DNA of 64,000 nucleotides from the NCBI RefSeq assembly GCF_002113025.1, contig NZ_NEJH01000006.1, forward strand, positions 186,001-250,000, given 5' to 3'. Position numbers and translations under genes: made by a program. Positions 1-9,251 of the stretch are shown piece after piece. The notes beneath the pieces were generated by a model. The model was not told the origin of the DNA. It saw nothing but the letters and a program-made list of their open reading frames with translations, and did no database searches. Position 1 is the first letter of the stretch; each line of letters starts with the position of its first letter. The stretch comes from Pseudomonas sp. B28(2017). Lineage in GTDB: Bacteria > Pseudomonadota > Gammaproteobacteria > Pseudomonadales > Pseudomonadaceae.

Positions 1-686
1 TCGTGCTGAGCGTCGATCAGCCGGAAATCAGCCTGCAGCACGCGACCGACAGCGCCTTGCGCCATGTGGTGGGTTCCACCGCGATGGACCAGGTACTGAC
101 TGAAGGTCGTGAATTGATGGCCAGCGAAATCAAGGAGCGTCTGCAACGCTTCATGGACACCTACCGCACCGGTATCACCGTTACCCAGGTCAACGTTCAG
201 AGCGCAGCGGCACCGCGCGAAGTCCAGGAAGCCTTCGATGACGTGATCCGTGCCCGGGAAGACGAGCAGCGTTCGCGCAACCAGGCCGAAACCTATGCCA
301 ACGGCGTCGTGCCGGAAGCTCGTGGTCAGGCCCAGCGCATCCTTGAGGATGCCAACGGTTATCGTGACGAAACCGTCTCGCGCGCCAAGGGTGAGGCCGA
401 TCGCTTCACCAAACTGGTCGCCGAGTACCGCAAGGCTCCTGAAGTCACTCGCCAGCGTCTGTACCTGGATACCATGCAGGAAGTCTTCAGCAGCACCAGC
501 AAGGTTCTCGTGACCGGCAACAAGAATGGCCAGAACAACCTGTTGTACCTGCCGCTGGACAAGATGGTCGAAAGTGGTCGCAGCACCAGCACTCCGATGA
601 GCAGTGCGGCAGCCGTCAGCAATGAAGCGAATACGCGTGCGGCAGCAGATCCGCAGCAGCAAGCACGTACCAGGGAGAGTCGCTGA
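1..686 (+). CDS. hflK: HflK, C-terminal part (5' end outside window)
   Basis: The open frame enters from the left edge and gives about 228 residues. They match the end of the SPFH/prohibitin domain (ITVTQVNVQSAAAPREVQEAFDDV) followed by the charged, coiled-coil-prone stretch typical of HflK (RNQAETYANGVVPEARGQAQ). HflK and HflC form an inner-membrane, periplasm-facing complex that modulates the FtsH protease. The tail is rich in Ala, Ser and Gln, as is usual for HflK. The stop overlaps the hflC start by one base (TGATG), so the two are translationally coupled. The N-terminus and membrane anchor lie outside the window. Confidence 0.95.
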   Translation, partial: VLSVDQPEISLQHATDSALRHVVGSTAMDQVLTEGRELMASEIKERLQRFMDTYRTGITVTQVNVQSAAAPREVQEAFDDVIRAREDEQRSRNQAETYANGVVPEARGQAQRILEDANGYRDETVSRAKGEADRFTKLVAEYRKAPEVTRQRLYLDTMQEVFSSTSKVLVTGNKNGQNNLLYLPLDKMVESGRSTSTPMSSAAAVSNEANTRAAADPQQQARTRESR

Positions 687-1555
687 TGAGCAATAAATCG
701 CTGATCGCCCTTATTGTCGGCGTCGTCGTGGCGATCGCTGCCTGGAACTGCTTCTACATCGTGGCTCAGACCGAGCGTGCGGTGTTGCTGCAGTTCGGTC
801 GCGTGGTCCAGACCGATGTTCAGCCAGGCCTGCACGTGAAAGTGCCTTACGTCAACCAGGTGCGCAAATTCGACGCACGTCTGATGACGCTGGATGCACC
901 GACACAACGCTTCCTGACGCTGGAAAAGAAAGCCGTGATGGTCGATGCCTTCGCCAAGTGGCGCGTGAAGGACGCAGAGCGTTACTACACCGCGACTTCC
1001 GGCCTCAAGCAGATCGCCGACGAGCGCCTGTCCCGTCGTCTGGAGTCGGGCCTGCGTGACCAGTTCGGTAAGCGCACGTTGCACGAAGTGGTCTCTGGTG
1101 AGCGTGATGCGCTGATGGCGGACATTACTGCTTCGTTGAACAAGATGGCTGAAAAAGAACTGGGCATCGAAGTTGTCGATGTTCGGGTCAAGGCCATCGA
1201 CCTGCCGAAAGAAGTGAACCGCAGCGTGTTCGAGCGTATGAGCACCGAGCGTGAGCGTGAAGCCCGCGAGCACCGCGCCAAGGGTAACGAACTGGCCGAA
1301 GGCATCCGTGCCGACGCTGATCGTCAACGCCGCGTGTTGCTGGCTGAAGCCTATCGTGAATCCGAAGAGGTTCGCGGTGACGGCGATGCCCAGGCTGCTG
1401 CGATCTATTCCAAGGCCTACGGCCAGGATCAGGAGTTCTACGCGTTCTACCGTAGCCTGCGCGCCTACCGTGAAAGCTTTGCGAACAAATCCGACGTCAT
1501 GGTCCTCGACCCAAGCAGCGACTTCTTCCACTACCTGGAAAAAGCCAAGCCATGA
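686..1555 (+). CDS. hflC: HflC, FtsH protease modulator subunit
   Basis: The protein has 289 residues, the normal size for HflC. It has one N-terminal membrane anchor (about residues 5-25, LIALIVGVVVAIAAWNCFYI), then an SPFH domain (RAVLLQFGRVVQTDVQPGLH) and a helical C-terminal region with the family motif REREAREHRAKG. It partners HflK around FtsH. The start overlaps the hflK stop. In several Pseudomonas genomes a small DUF2065 (YjeT-like) gene follows hflC; none can be read here, and a terminator comes about 85 bases after the stop. Confidence 0.96.
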   Translation: MSNKSLIALIVGVVVAIAAWNCFYIVAQTERAVLLQFGRVVQTDVQPGLHVKVPYVNQVRKFDARLMTLDAPTQRFLTLEKKAVMVDAFAKWRVKDAERYYTATSGLKQIADERLSRRLESGLRDQFGKRTLHEVVSGERDALMADITASLNKMAEKELGIEVVDVRVKAIDLPKEVNRSVFERMSTEREREAREHRAKGNELAEGIRADADRQRRVLLAEAYRESEEVRGDGDAQAAAIYSKAYGQDQEFYAFYRSLRAYRESFANKSDVMVLDPSSDFFHYLEKAKP

Positions 1556-1866
1556 TACGGCGTTGACCTGGATCCTCCCGCCGGGCGGCTAAAACCTCTG
1601 GCGGGGTGATCCTTTGGGAAAACGTGTGTATGATGCGGCAGCCGGGAAATTCCCGGCTTTTTTGCGTCTGCATGTTTGATTGCTGTTTTTAAGCGGACGC
1701 CGGGCCGATTGGCTCGACAGTTTTTCGAGGAAAGTGATTGGCGAAGCCGGTAGAAGGGCTTTTCGCTCCGTCGCTCATGCGCGTGGATTTGTGCATAAGC
1801 CGATCATTTTCTGCTTCACTCAAGGCTCGCCGACAGGCTGGTCGCCCGGATATAGGGGAAGGCGTA
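1556..1866. other. Intergenic region hflC-hisZ
   Basis: These 311 bases hold the terminator at 1641-1663 and the hisZ leader. No convincing small gene is seen on either strand. Open stretches in other frames lack a ribosome binding site and protein-like composition. Confidence 0.6.
1641..1663 (+). terminator. Rho-independent terminator after hflC
   Basis: A GC stem GCCGGGA (1641-1647) and TCCCGGC (1651-1657) with a three-base loop is followed directly by six T. It ends the hflKC transcript and separates it from hisZ. Confidence 0.85.
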
Positions 1867-3054
1867 ATGGCAACGGTAGACCGCTGGCTTCTGCCAGATG
1901 GCATCGAAGAAGTACTGCCACCGGAAGCGGCGCGTATTGAAGTCGCGCGTCGTCAGGTGTTGGATCTGTTCCAGAGCTGGGGTTACGAGTTTGTCGTGAC
2001 TCCCCATATCGAGTACCTGGAATCCCTGCTGACTGGCGCGGGCCAGGACCTGGACCTGCGGACCTTCAAGGTCATCGACCCGCAGTCGGGTCGGCAGATG
2101 GGTTTCCGTGCCGACATCACGCCGCAAGTGGCGCGCATCGATGCGCACACCCTGCGCCGCGAAGGTCCGAGCCGTCTTTGCTATGCCGGTAGCGTGCTGC
2201 ATGCTCAACCTCGTGCCTTGTCGTCCTCGCGCAGCCCGATTCAACTGGGTGCCGAGCTATATGGCGATGGTAGCCCGAGCAGCGATGTCGAGGTCATCAG
2301 TCTGATGCTGGCCATGCTGCAACTGGCCGATGTGCCGGATGTGCACATGGACCTCGGCCATGTCGGCATCTATCGCGGCCTGGCCCGCGCCGCCGGTTTG
2401 TCCGGTGAAGTCGAACAACAGTTGTTCGACGCATTGCAACGCAAGGCCATCGATGAGGTCATTACCTTGACCGAGGGCTTGCCTGCCGATCTGTCGGGCA
2501 TGTTGCGCGCGTTGGTCGACCTGTGTGGCGGCCGTGAAGTGCTGGCTGCGGCCCGTGAGCGTCTGGCCAAGGCGCCGGCGCAGGTGACGGCAGCGCTGGA
2601 CGACTTGCTGGCGATCGCCGAGCGGCTGTCCGTGCGTTTTCCTGAGCTGCCGCTGTATTTCGACCTGGGCGAACTGCGCGGTTATCACTACCACACCGGT
2701 GTGGTGTTCGCCGTGTTCGTACCGGGTGTTGGCCAGTCCATTGCCCAGGGCGGTCGTTACGACGACATCGGTGCCGACTTCGGTCGCGCCCGTCCAGCAA
2801 CCGGCTTTTCCACCGATTTGAAAACCCTGGTGACCCTGGGGCGTGCTGAGATCGAGCTACCGTCTGGCGGTATCTGGATGCCTGACAGTACGGATGCAGC
2901 ACTCTGGCAGCAGGTTTGCCAGTTGCGCAGTGAGGGTCAGCGTGTCGTTCAGGCCTTGCCTGGACAACCTTTGGCCGCCGCCCGTGAAGCGGACTGCGAC
3001 CGGCAATTGATTCAGCAGAACGGGCTTTGGCAAGTATCGCCACTGGCTTCTTGA
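1867..3054 (+). CDS. hisZ: HisZ, ATP phosphoribosyltransferase regulatory subunit
   Basis: This class II HisRS-like protein has 395 residues and lacks an anticodon-binding domain. It serves as the regulatory subunit of short-form HisG in the first step of histidine synthesis. Class II core segments are visible (GFRADITPQVARIDAHTLRREGPSRLCY, shown here only in part as family evidence; YHTGVVFAVFVPG; IAQGGRYDDIGADFG). The start chosen is the ATG at 1867 (MATVDRWLLPDGIEE), with AGGGGA just upstream; the frame is open further upstream, but that stretch does not look like HisZ. The position before purA is the usual pseudomonad order. Confidence 0.95.
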   Translation: MATVDRWLLPDGIEEVLPPEAARIEVARRQVLDLFQSWGYEFVVTPHIEYLESLLTGAGQDLDLRTFKVIDPQSGRQMGFRADITPQVARIDAHTLRREGPSRLCYAGSVLHAQPRALSSSRSPIQLGAELYGDGSPSSDVEVISLMLAMLQLADVPDVHMDLGHVGIYRGLARAAGLSGEVEQQLFDALQRKAIDEVITLTEGLPADLSGMLRALVDLCGGREVLAAARERLAKAPAQVTAALDDLLAIAERLSVRFPELPLYFDLGELRGYHYHTGVVFAVFVPGVGQSIAQGGRYDDIGADFGRARPATGFSTDLKTLVTLGRAEIELPSGGIWMPDSTDAALWQQVCQLRSEGQRVVQALPGQPLAAAREADCDRQLIQQNGLWQVSPLAS

Positions 3055-3108
3055 GTTTTCCTGCCGGCTGCCGCCGGCACCAAGTTTGCGCGAATGAGGA
3101 CAAGTGTT

Positions 3109-4401
3109 ATGGGTAAGAATGTCGTAGTCCTGGGCACCCAATGGGGTGATGAGGGCAAAGGCAAGATCGTTGATCTGCTGACCGAACATGCTGCCGCCGT
3201 AGTGCGCTACCAAGGTGGCCACAACGCTGGACACACCCTGGTGATCGACGGTGAAAAGACCGTCTTGCACCTGATTCCGTCGGGCGTGCTGCGCGAAGGC
3301 GTTCAGTGCCTGATCGGCAATGGCGTGGTGGTTGCACCTGACGCCCTGATGCGTGAAATCGTCAAGCTGGAAGAGAAAGGCGTACCGGTGCGCGAGCGCC
3401 TGCGTATCAGCCCTTCCTGCCCGCTGATCCTGTCCTACCACGTAGCGCTGGATCAGGCCCGTGAAAAGGCCCGTGGCGAGCTGAAGATCGGCACCACCGG
3501 TCGCGGCATCGGCCCGGCGTACGAAGACAAGGTTGCACGTCGCGGCCTGCGCATCGGTGACCTGTTCCACCGCGAGCGTTTCGCCGCCAAGCTGGGCGAG
3601 TTGCTGGATTACCACAACTTCGTACTGGTCAATTACTACAAAGAGCCAGCCATCGACTTCCAGAAGACTCTGGACGAGTGCATGGAATACGCCGAGCTGC
3701 TCAAGCCGATGATGCTGGACGTCACTGCCGAGCTGCACAACCTGCGCCGCGCCGGCAAAGACATCATGTTCGAAGGCGCCCAGGGCTCCCTGCTGGACAT
3801 CGACCACGGTACCTACCCGTACGTCACAAGCTCCAACACCACCGCTGGCGGTATCGCTACCGGTTCGGGCGTGGGTCCGATGTTCCTGGATTACATCCTC
3901 GGCATCACCAAGGCCTACACCACCCGTGTTGGCTCGGGTCCGTTCCCGACTGAGCTGTTCGACGATGTGGGTGCATTCCTGGCCAAGCGTGGCCACGAGT
4001 TCGGTGCGACCACCGGCCGTGCCCGTCGTTGCGGCTGGTTCGATGCCGTCATCCTGCGCCGCGCCATCGACGTCAACAGCATCTCGGGCCTGTGCCTGAC
4101 CAAGCTCGACGTTCTGGACGGCCTGGAAACCATCAACATCTGCGTCGGCTACAAGAACGCTGACGGTGCAGTAATCGACGCACCGACCGATGCCGACAGC
4201 TACATCGGCCTGGAGCCAGTGTACGAAGAGATGCCGGGCTGGAAAGAATCCACCCTCGGCGCCAAGACTCTGGAAGAGCTGCCGCAGGCTGCGCGTAACT
4301 ACATCAAGCGCGTCGAAGAGTTGGTCGGCGCGCCGATCGACATTATTTCGACAGGTCCTGACCGCAACGAAACCATCGTTCTGCGTCATCCGTTCGCTTG
4401 A
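3109..4401 (+). CDS. purA: Adenylosuccinate synthetase
   Basis: The protein has 430 residues, as expected. It joins IMP and aspartate with GTP hydrolysis in AMP synthesis in the cytoplasm. The N-terminal GTP-binding motif QWGDEGKGK and the segments HNAGHT and GTTGRGIGP are present, as is the C-terminal GPDRNETI. The ATG at 3109 is preceded by TGAGGA at good spacing; an in-frame ATG at 3094 overlaps that site and is less likely. It is probably cotranscribed with hisZ, which ends 54 bases upstream. Confidence 0.97.
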   Translation: MGKNVVVLGTQWGDEGKGKIVDLLTEHAAAVVRYQGGHNAGHTLVIDGEKTVLHLIPSGVLREGVQCLIGNGVVVAPDALMREIVKLEEKGVPVRERLRISPSCPLILSYHVALDQAREKARGELKIGTTGRGIGPAYEDKVARRGLRIGDLFHRERFAAKLGELLDYHNFVLVNYYKEPAIDFQKTLDECMEYAELLKPMMLDVTAELHNLRRAGKDIMFEGAQGSLLDIDHGTYPYVTSSNTTAGGIATGSGVGPMFLDYILGITKAYTTRVGSGPFPTELFDDVGAFLAKRGHEFGATTGRARRCGWFDAVILRRAIDVNSISGLCLTKLDVLDGLETINICVGYKNADGAVIDAPTDADSYIGLEPVYEEMPGWKESTLGAKTLEELPQAARNYIKRVEELVGAPIDIISTGPDRNETIVLRHPFA

Positions 4402-4420
4402 TAAGTCATTGATGTGAAAC

Positions 4421-4453
4421 ACAAAGGGCCCATAATCGGGCCCTTTGTCGTTT
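4421..4453 (+). terminator. Rho-independent terminator after purA
   Basis: The inverted repeat ACAAAGGGCCC (4421-4431) / GGGCCCTTTGT, with a short loop, is followed by a T-rich stretch. Confidence 0.85.
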
Positions 4454-4465
4454 ATGCCTGTCGAA

Positions 4466-4481
4466 CGGCATGACCTTTGCT
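4466..4481 (+). promoter_or_regulatory. Possible sigma-54 (-24/-12) promoter upstream of the chemoreceptor
   Basis: CGGCATGACCTTTGCT has the GG and GC doublets at the correct 12-base separation and differs from TGGCACG-N4-TTGCW at two positions. It lies about 70 bases before the start at 4551. No clear enhancer palindrome was identified nearby, so this may be chance. Confidence 0.35.
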
Positions 4482-4550
4482 GTGAACATTAAAAAAGCAT
4501 TGCTTCCGGCGTGCTATCAATTTAATGGCGCCAAAGCAGAGGGATTTCAG

Positions 4551-6485
4551 ATGTCGGCCGTTCTCTCATTGTTACAAAGCCGTTTGTTGCGGCCCGTGTT
4601 CGTTACCCTTGGTATCGCCCTTTTGGTGCAGGTGCTGGTGGCTGTTGCTCTGACCAGGAGCACGGTGACTGCACTGGAAGCCGATCTCGGCATGCGCCTG
4701 GGCGCGGACAGTCAAAAGCTCTCCGCTGAGCTCGAGCAGGCAGGGCGCGAAGTCACGTCCAGTCTGGACAGCCTTTCTACCAGCACTCGTCAACGCCTCA
4801 CGGCCGGCTTGTCCTCGCGTCTTGAGCAAGAGCAGGCGCAATTGCGTTCGACTCTGGAAAAGGACCTGAAGGACTCCGCCAGCGATATGGCGCAGCTTCT
4901 GGCTTCAGTCGCGCCCCGTGCCATGTGGGACAACGACGTTCCGACACTGTCCGAGTTCGCCCGTCGGGCCCAGCGCAATCCCAATGTGCTGTTCGTGGTG
5001 TATGACGACGCCACCGGCCAGCACCTGACGCGCTACCTCAACCGGGAAAACCCGATCAACAAGGCTCTGCTGGAAAAAGGCCAGGGTGAGCGGGCGCTCG
5101 ACAAGGTGCTGGAGGCGGCGAAAAGCGACCCTTCGGTCTTCTACGTCGAGGCTTCGATCAACCCCAATGGCGTGGAAATCGGCAAGGTCCTGATGGGGGT
5201 CTCGACTGCTTCGGTGGAGACTGATCTCGCGGCCCTCGACAAGCGCTTCTCGGCCTTGATCGCCAGCAGCGATCAACTGGTGGGCGACAGCCTTAAAGGC
5301 GCGGCCGCCGACAGCGCAGCCGCCATGCGCTCGCGTCTGCAGTCGGCTCAGTCAACAGCGGCTGAAATGAAAGCCAACACCACCGGCACCGTACAGGAAG
5401 CAGCTGCGACCTTGCGCTGGCGCATCGGTGTGTGTCTGGCGGTGGTGGGTTTCGGTGTCCTGTTGTTATTGGCGGTGGTGCTCGGTCGCCGGGTGGTCAA
5501 TCGCCTGAAAATGCTGATCGTTGCCATGGATGACCTGGCGGCGGGCGAGGGCGATCTGACCAAGCGTGTGCAGATCAACAGCAAGGATGAGATCGGCGAC
5601 ATGGCCTCGGCGGTCAATCGCTTTGTGGATAAGTTGCAGCCGATCGTGCGCGAGGCGGGCGATGTGGCCCAGCGTACCGGTGTGGAAATTGGCGCCATGA
5701 CCTTGCGCAATGCCGGTGCGGATGCGGCGGCAGGCATGCAGCGCGACGAGGTGGCGGAGAGTTTGCGTGCCTTGTCGCAGATGGCTGATGAAGCGCAGTC
5801 GGAAAGCCACGCCATGCAGGCGGCGCTGAAGCAGGTCGTGGACATACGTCAGGCTACCGATGAAAACACCCGGACCTCGGCGAAAGTCGGCAGCCTGATC
5901 GAAGAGCTGGCGGGGCAGGTCAACACCGGTGCGCAAGTGATTGAGCGCCTGGCACAACAAAGTGAGCAGATTGAAGTGGTGTTGACGGTGATTCACGGCA
6001 TCGCCGAGCAGACCAACCTGCTGGCGCTGAACGCGGCTATTGAAGCGGCACGTGCCGGTGAGACCGGGCGCGGGTTTGCGGTGGTGGCGGATGAGGTACG
6101 GGCGCTGGCGAGCAAGACGCAGAGCTCCACCGGCGATATTCAGGCGCACATCGTTGCGTTGCAGCAAGGTGCGCGTGAGGCGGTGGCGGCGATTGGTCAG
6201 GCCGGGCGCCAGGCCAGTGAAGGTTTGCTGGTACTGCGCGACAGTGCCCGGTTGCAGCAGTCGGTGCAGGCATCCGTCGAGCAGGTCCATGCGGCGATCG
6301 GTTTGGCTACCCAGGCTGCGGCGCATCAGGCGCAGGGCGCGCAGGCCGTGCGAGGGCGGGTCCAGACCATTCACGCCCAGGCCGAGAAGGCGGCGCAGGC
6401 TGTGGTGGAGACCACGGCGAGCGGCAAAGTTCTCGATGGCCTGGCAGCGCAGTTGAAGGCGAGCCTGGGGCAGTTCAGGGCTTAG
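4551..6485 (+). CDS. Methyl-accepting chemotaxis protein
   Basis: This chemoreceptor has 644 residues. A first membrane helix (about residues 17-35, VFVTLGIALLVQVLVAVAL) is followed by a periplasmic sensor region, a second helix (about 315-335, IGVCLAVVGFGVLLLLAVVL), a HAMP linker (MDDLAAGEGDLTKRVQINSKDEIGDM, quoted as a region) and a signalling domain. The conserved hairpin tip EQTNLLALNAAIEAARAGE and FAVVADEVRALA are intact, so it should couple to CheW/CheA. The ligand cannot be inferred. The start at 4551 has GAGGGA upstream and puts the first helix near the N-terminus; an in-frame ATG at 4470 lies in the promoter region. Confidence 0.92.
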   Translation: MSAVLSLLQSRLLRPVFVTLGIALLVQVLVAVALTRSTVTALEADLGMRLGADSQKLSAELEQAGREVTSSLDSLSTSTRQRLTAGLSSRLEQEQAQLRSTLEKDLKDSASDMAQLLASVAPRAMWDNDVPTLSEFARRAQRNPNVLFVVYDDATGQHLTRYLNRENPINKALLEKGQGERALDKVLEAAKSDPSVFYVEASINPNGVEIGKVLMGVSTASVETDLAALDKRFSALIASSDQLVGDSLKGAAADSAAAMRSRLQSAQSTAAEMKANTTGTVQEAAATLRWRIGVCLAVVGFGVLLLLAVVLGRRVVNRLKMLIVAMDDLAAGEGDLTKRVQINSKDEIGDMASAVNRFVDKLQPIVREAGDVAQRTGVEIGAMTLRNAGADAAAGMQRDEVAESLRALSQMADEAQSESHAMQAALKQVVDIRQATDENTRTSAKVGSLIEELAGQVNTGAQVIERLAQQSEQIEVVLTVIHGIAEQTNLLALNAAIEAARAGETGRGFAVVADEVRALASKTQSSTGDIQAHIVALQQGAREAVAAIGQAGRQASEGLLVLRDSARLQQSVQASVEQVHAAIGLATQAAAHQAQGAQAVRGRVQTIHAQAEKAAQAVVETTASGKVLDGLAAQLKASLGQFRA

Positions 6486-6511
6486 GGTTTGTGTTGAATG
6501 GTCTGACGTCA

Positions 6512-6574
6512 TCGCGAGCAGGCTCGCTCCCACAATGGAATGCGTTTTCCTGTGGGAGCGAGCCTGCTCGCGAA
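6512..6574. repeat. REP inverted pair
   Basis: Two REP units in opposite orientation (6512-6534 and 6551-6573), core TCGCGAGCAGGCTCGCTCCC. They lie between the convergent chemoreceptor and permease genes. Confidence 0.9.
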
Positions 6575-6581
6575 AGCGGTC

Positions 6582-8147
6582 TCAGCGACTCAGGTACATC
6601 CGGGTCGTCAGTAGATAAACCGGCAACCCCGACACCAGAATCAACAGCGCCGCATAAGGCGCCGCCGCCGCAAATTCCACATTCGCGGTATGTGCCCATA
6701 CCTCCGTTGCCAGGGTGTTCAGCCCGGTGGGACTCAACAACAGTGTCGCCGTCAGTTCCTTCATTGCATCCAGGAATACCAGCGCAAAGGCCGCGCCCAG
6801 CGCCGGAAAGATAATCGGCAGTGTCACTCGACAGAAAGCACTGAATGACGAGGCTCCGAGTGTGCGGGCTGCCTCCTCAAGTTGCGGCGCCGCCTTGTTC
6901 AGGGCGGTGCGGATCGGCGCCTGGGCCAGCGGCAGAAACAGCAGGGCGTAGGCGATCAGCAGCAATGCCGAAGTCTGGTAAAGCATCGGCACGTAGTGCA
7001 GGGCGAAATACACCAGGGTCAGGGCAATGACCAGCCCCGGCAGTGCGTGCAACAGATACGGCAAGCGCTCGGCCCAGATCGCCAGTCGGCCTTTGTAGCG
7101 TACGACCAGCAGGCCGACCGGCACCGCCAGCACCAGGCAAAACCCGGCGCCACCCAGCGACAGTGCGAGGGATGACAGCAATGCTTCGCCGATCGCCGCC
7201 ATGGGAAAGGCTGCCGATGATCCCACCGCCAACCAGTAAGCCAGCATGCCCAGCGGAATCCCGCTGCCAATGATTGCCAGCAGCAGGCAATAAAGCTGTC
7301 CCGCCACTGCCCACGGCCCCAGTTGAACCTGTTCCGCGTGTCGCGCCGCACCCTGGCCGGTGCGCACGTGTCGACCATTGCCGCGCACGCGCAGCTCCAG
7401 CCACAGCAGCGCCAGGCACAACATCAGCAGTACGGCGGAGAGCATCGCCGCGTTGGCATTGCTGAACTCCAGCTCGAACTGTTGATAGATCGCTGTGGTA
7501 AAGGTTTGCAGGCCGATGATCGACAAGGCGCCGAATTCCACCAGCATGTGCAGCGCAATCAGTAACGAACCCGCCAGCAGCGATGGCCAGAGCAGGGGCA
7601 GGGTGATGCGGAAAAACACACCCCAGCGATTCTGGCCCAGGGTGCGGGCTGATTCTTCAAGGGAAGGATCAAGGTTGCGCAGGGTGGCCGCCACAGGCAG
7701 AAAAATCAGCGGGTACTTGGACAGGCTCATCACCAGGATCGCCCCGCCGAGTCCTTCAAAATGGGCGCTCAGTGAAACCCAGGTGAAGCTGCTGACAAAG
7801 GCTGGTACGGCAAACGGCAGGCACAGGATCACGCCCCAAAGCCTGCGTCCCGCAAGATTGCTGCGTTCGAGCAACCACGCCAGTGACAGGCCGATCGCGC
7901 CGCAGGCGAGGGTGACGCCCAGCATCAATGCAAGGGTGTTGCGCAACAGGCCGAAAACGTAGGGCCGCCATAGCAGATGCAAGGCTTCGGCCCAGCCTGC
8001 TTGCCAGGCCTTGAGTCCGACATAGGCCAGCGGCAGGAAGCTGAGTACGACCAGCAGCAATACCGGCAACACCAACCCGATGGGAGGGCGCTTGCGGCGG
8101 GGCGCGTTGTTGCTGCGCAGGCTGGTGACAGATAGCGATGCGCCCAT
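6582..8147 (-). CDS. Iron-type ABC transporter permease (two fused permease domains)
   Basis: The membrane protein has 521 residues and about 12 helices. Two binding-protein-dependent permease domains each carry an EAA loop: EESARTLGQNRWGVFFRI and, in the second half, EEAARTLGASSFSAFCRV. This duplicated layout is typical of FbpB/SfuB/FutB ferric iron permeases. The start overlaps the stop of the upstream binding-protein gene by one base, so the two are coupled. No ATPase gene is adjacent in the window, so the energising subunit must be encoded elsewhere. Confidence 0.88.
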   Translation of the reverse strand: MGASLSVTSLRSNNAPRRKRPPIGLVLPVLLLVVLSFLPLAYVGLKAWQAGWAEALHLLWRPYVFGLLRNTLALMLGVTLACGAIGLSLAWLLERSNLAGRRLWGVILCLPFAVPAFVSSFTWVSLSAHFEGLGGAILVMSLSKYPLIFLPVAATLRNLDPSLEESARTLGQNRWGVFFRITLPLLWPSLLAGSLLIALHMLVEFGALSIIGLQTFTTAIYQQFELEFSNANAAMLSAVLLMLCLALLWLELRVRGNGRHVRTGQGAARHAEQVQLGPWAVAGQLYCLLLAIIGSGIPLGMLAYWLAVGSSAAFPMAAIGEALLSSLALSLGGAGFCLVLAVPVGLLVVRYKGRLAIWAERLPYLLHALPGLVIALTLVYFALHYVPMLYQTSALLLIAYALLFLPLAQAPIRTALNKAAPQLEEAARTLGASSFSAFCRVTLPIIFPALGAAFALVFLDAMKELTATLLLSPTGLNTLATEVWAHTANVEFAAAAPYAALLILVSGLPVYLLTTRMYLSR

Positions 8148-9157
8148 CAGTTCAAGCCAACGTCACGTTCCAGGTCCAGGGCTTCTTCGGCATTGCCGAG
8201 GTCGGCTGGTGTCACGTTCGGCGCTTGCAGTTCGCTGAATGGCTTGAGCCCGCGATCAGATTCCATGCCTTTGTGTAGAGGGTATTCGGCGGTGGTCTGG
8301 GTGATCACGCGCTGGCCTTCCTCGCTGGCCATGTAGGCGAGCAATTGCTGTGCTTCTTTGGGGTGTTTGCTGGATTTGAGGGCTGCAGCACTGGAAACGG
8401 TGATGAGCCCGCCGACATCGCCGCCGCTGAAGTAATGCAGTTTCGAATCGAGTTGGCCTTTTTCACGCTGCAGGGCGAACCAGTAGTAGTTGTTGACCAG
8501 CACGGTGGCCACTTCGCCATTTTCCACGGATTTCAGTGCAACCATGTTGTTGCTGTAGGTCTTGCCGAATGCGCGCAGTCCGGTCAGCCATTCTTCGGCG
8601 GCGTCCATGCCGTGCACCTTGATAATCGCAACGGCCTGTTCCTGGAAGGCGCCACTGGTAGGCACGAAGCCGACTTTGCCTTGCCATTTGGGGTTGGAGA
8701 ACTCCATCACCGAGGTGGGCAAGTCCTTTTCATCGATCAGCCTGGGGTTGAAGGCGACGACGCGCACCCGGGCAGTCACGCCAATCCAGGTGCCGTTACC
8801 GGCCACGTATTCCTTGGGCAGAACGGCCAGCGTGGCGTCATCCGCCTTGGCCAGCAGGCCTTGTTCGCCGAGTTTGTTCAGTGGCGGCGATTCTTCGGTG
8901 TAGATGACGTCGGCGGGAGAGCGATCGCCCTCTTCGACTATCTGACTGGCGAGCTGATTGCTGCTGCCTTTGCGCACATTGACGTGGATGCCGGTCTTGG
9001 CTTCGAAGGCTTTGGCGACCGCGTCGCCGACTTCCTTGTGTTGGCCGTTGTAGAGAGTCAGGGAAACCGGGTCGGCGGCTTGGGTGAGGGGCGTGGCGAC
9101 TGCCAGGCCGAGCAGGGTAATGGTCAGGCTTCGGCGCAGGGTATTTCGAAACATCAT
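8147..9157 (-). CDS. Ferric iron ABC transporter periplasmic binding protein (FbpA/FutA type)
   Basis: The protein has 336 residues with a Sec signal peptide (about residues 1-27, ending LTQAADP). The mature part starts SLTLYNGQHKEVG, which is FbpA-like, and carries the tyrosine pair in VLVNNYYWFAL that coordinates Fe(III) in this family. It would capture ferric iron in the periplasm and pass it to the permease encoded next. Two adjacent ATG codons (9157 and 9154) could serve as start. A Fur-box-like sequence lies about 40 bases upstream. Substrates other than iron cannot be excluded from sequence alone. Confidence 0.88.
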   Translation of the reverse strand: MMFRNTLRRSLTITLLGLAVATPLTQAADPVSLTLYNGQHKEVGDAVAKAFEAKTGIHVNVRKGSSNQLASQIVEEGDRSPADVIYTEESPPLNKLGEQGLLAKADDATLAVLPKEYVAGNGTWIGVTARVRVVAFNPRLIDEKDLPTSVMEFSNPKWQGKVGFVPTSGAFQEQAVAIIKVHGMDAAEEWLTGLRAFGKTYSNNMVALKSVENGEVATVLVNNYYWFALQREKGQLDSKLHYFSGGDVGGLITVSSAAALKSSKHPKEAQQLLAYMASEEGQRVITQTTAEYPLHKGMESDRGLKPFSELQAPNVTPADLGNAEEALDLERDVGLN

Positions 9158-9194
9158 TCGCAGGGTTCCTCACTGTCGCATTGCAAAAACTTGC

Positions 9195-9213
9195 AACAAT
9201 GATAAACGATATT
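9195..9213 (-). promoter_or_regulatory. Fur-box-like operator
   Basis: AACAATGATAAACGATATT matches the 19-base Fur consensus GATAATGATAATCATTATC at 13 positions. It lies in the leader of the iron transporter operon, where a Fur operator is expected. Confidence 0.5.
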
Positions 9214-9251
9214 TGTTCTCAAATGCGCCTTGCGTGATCGCTCTGTTTTCC

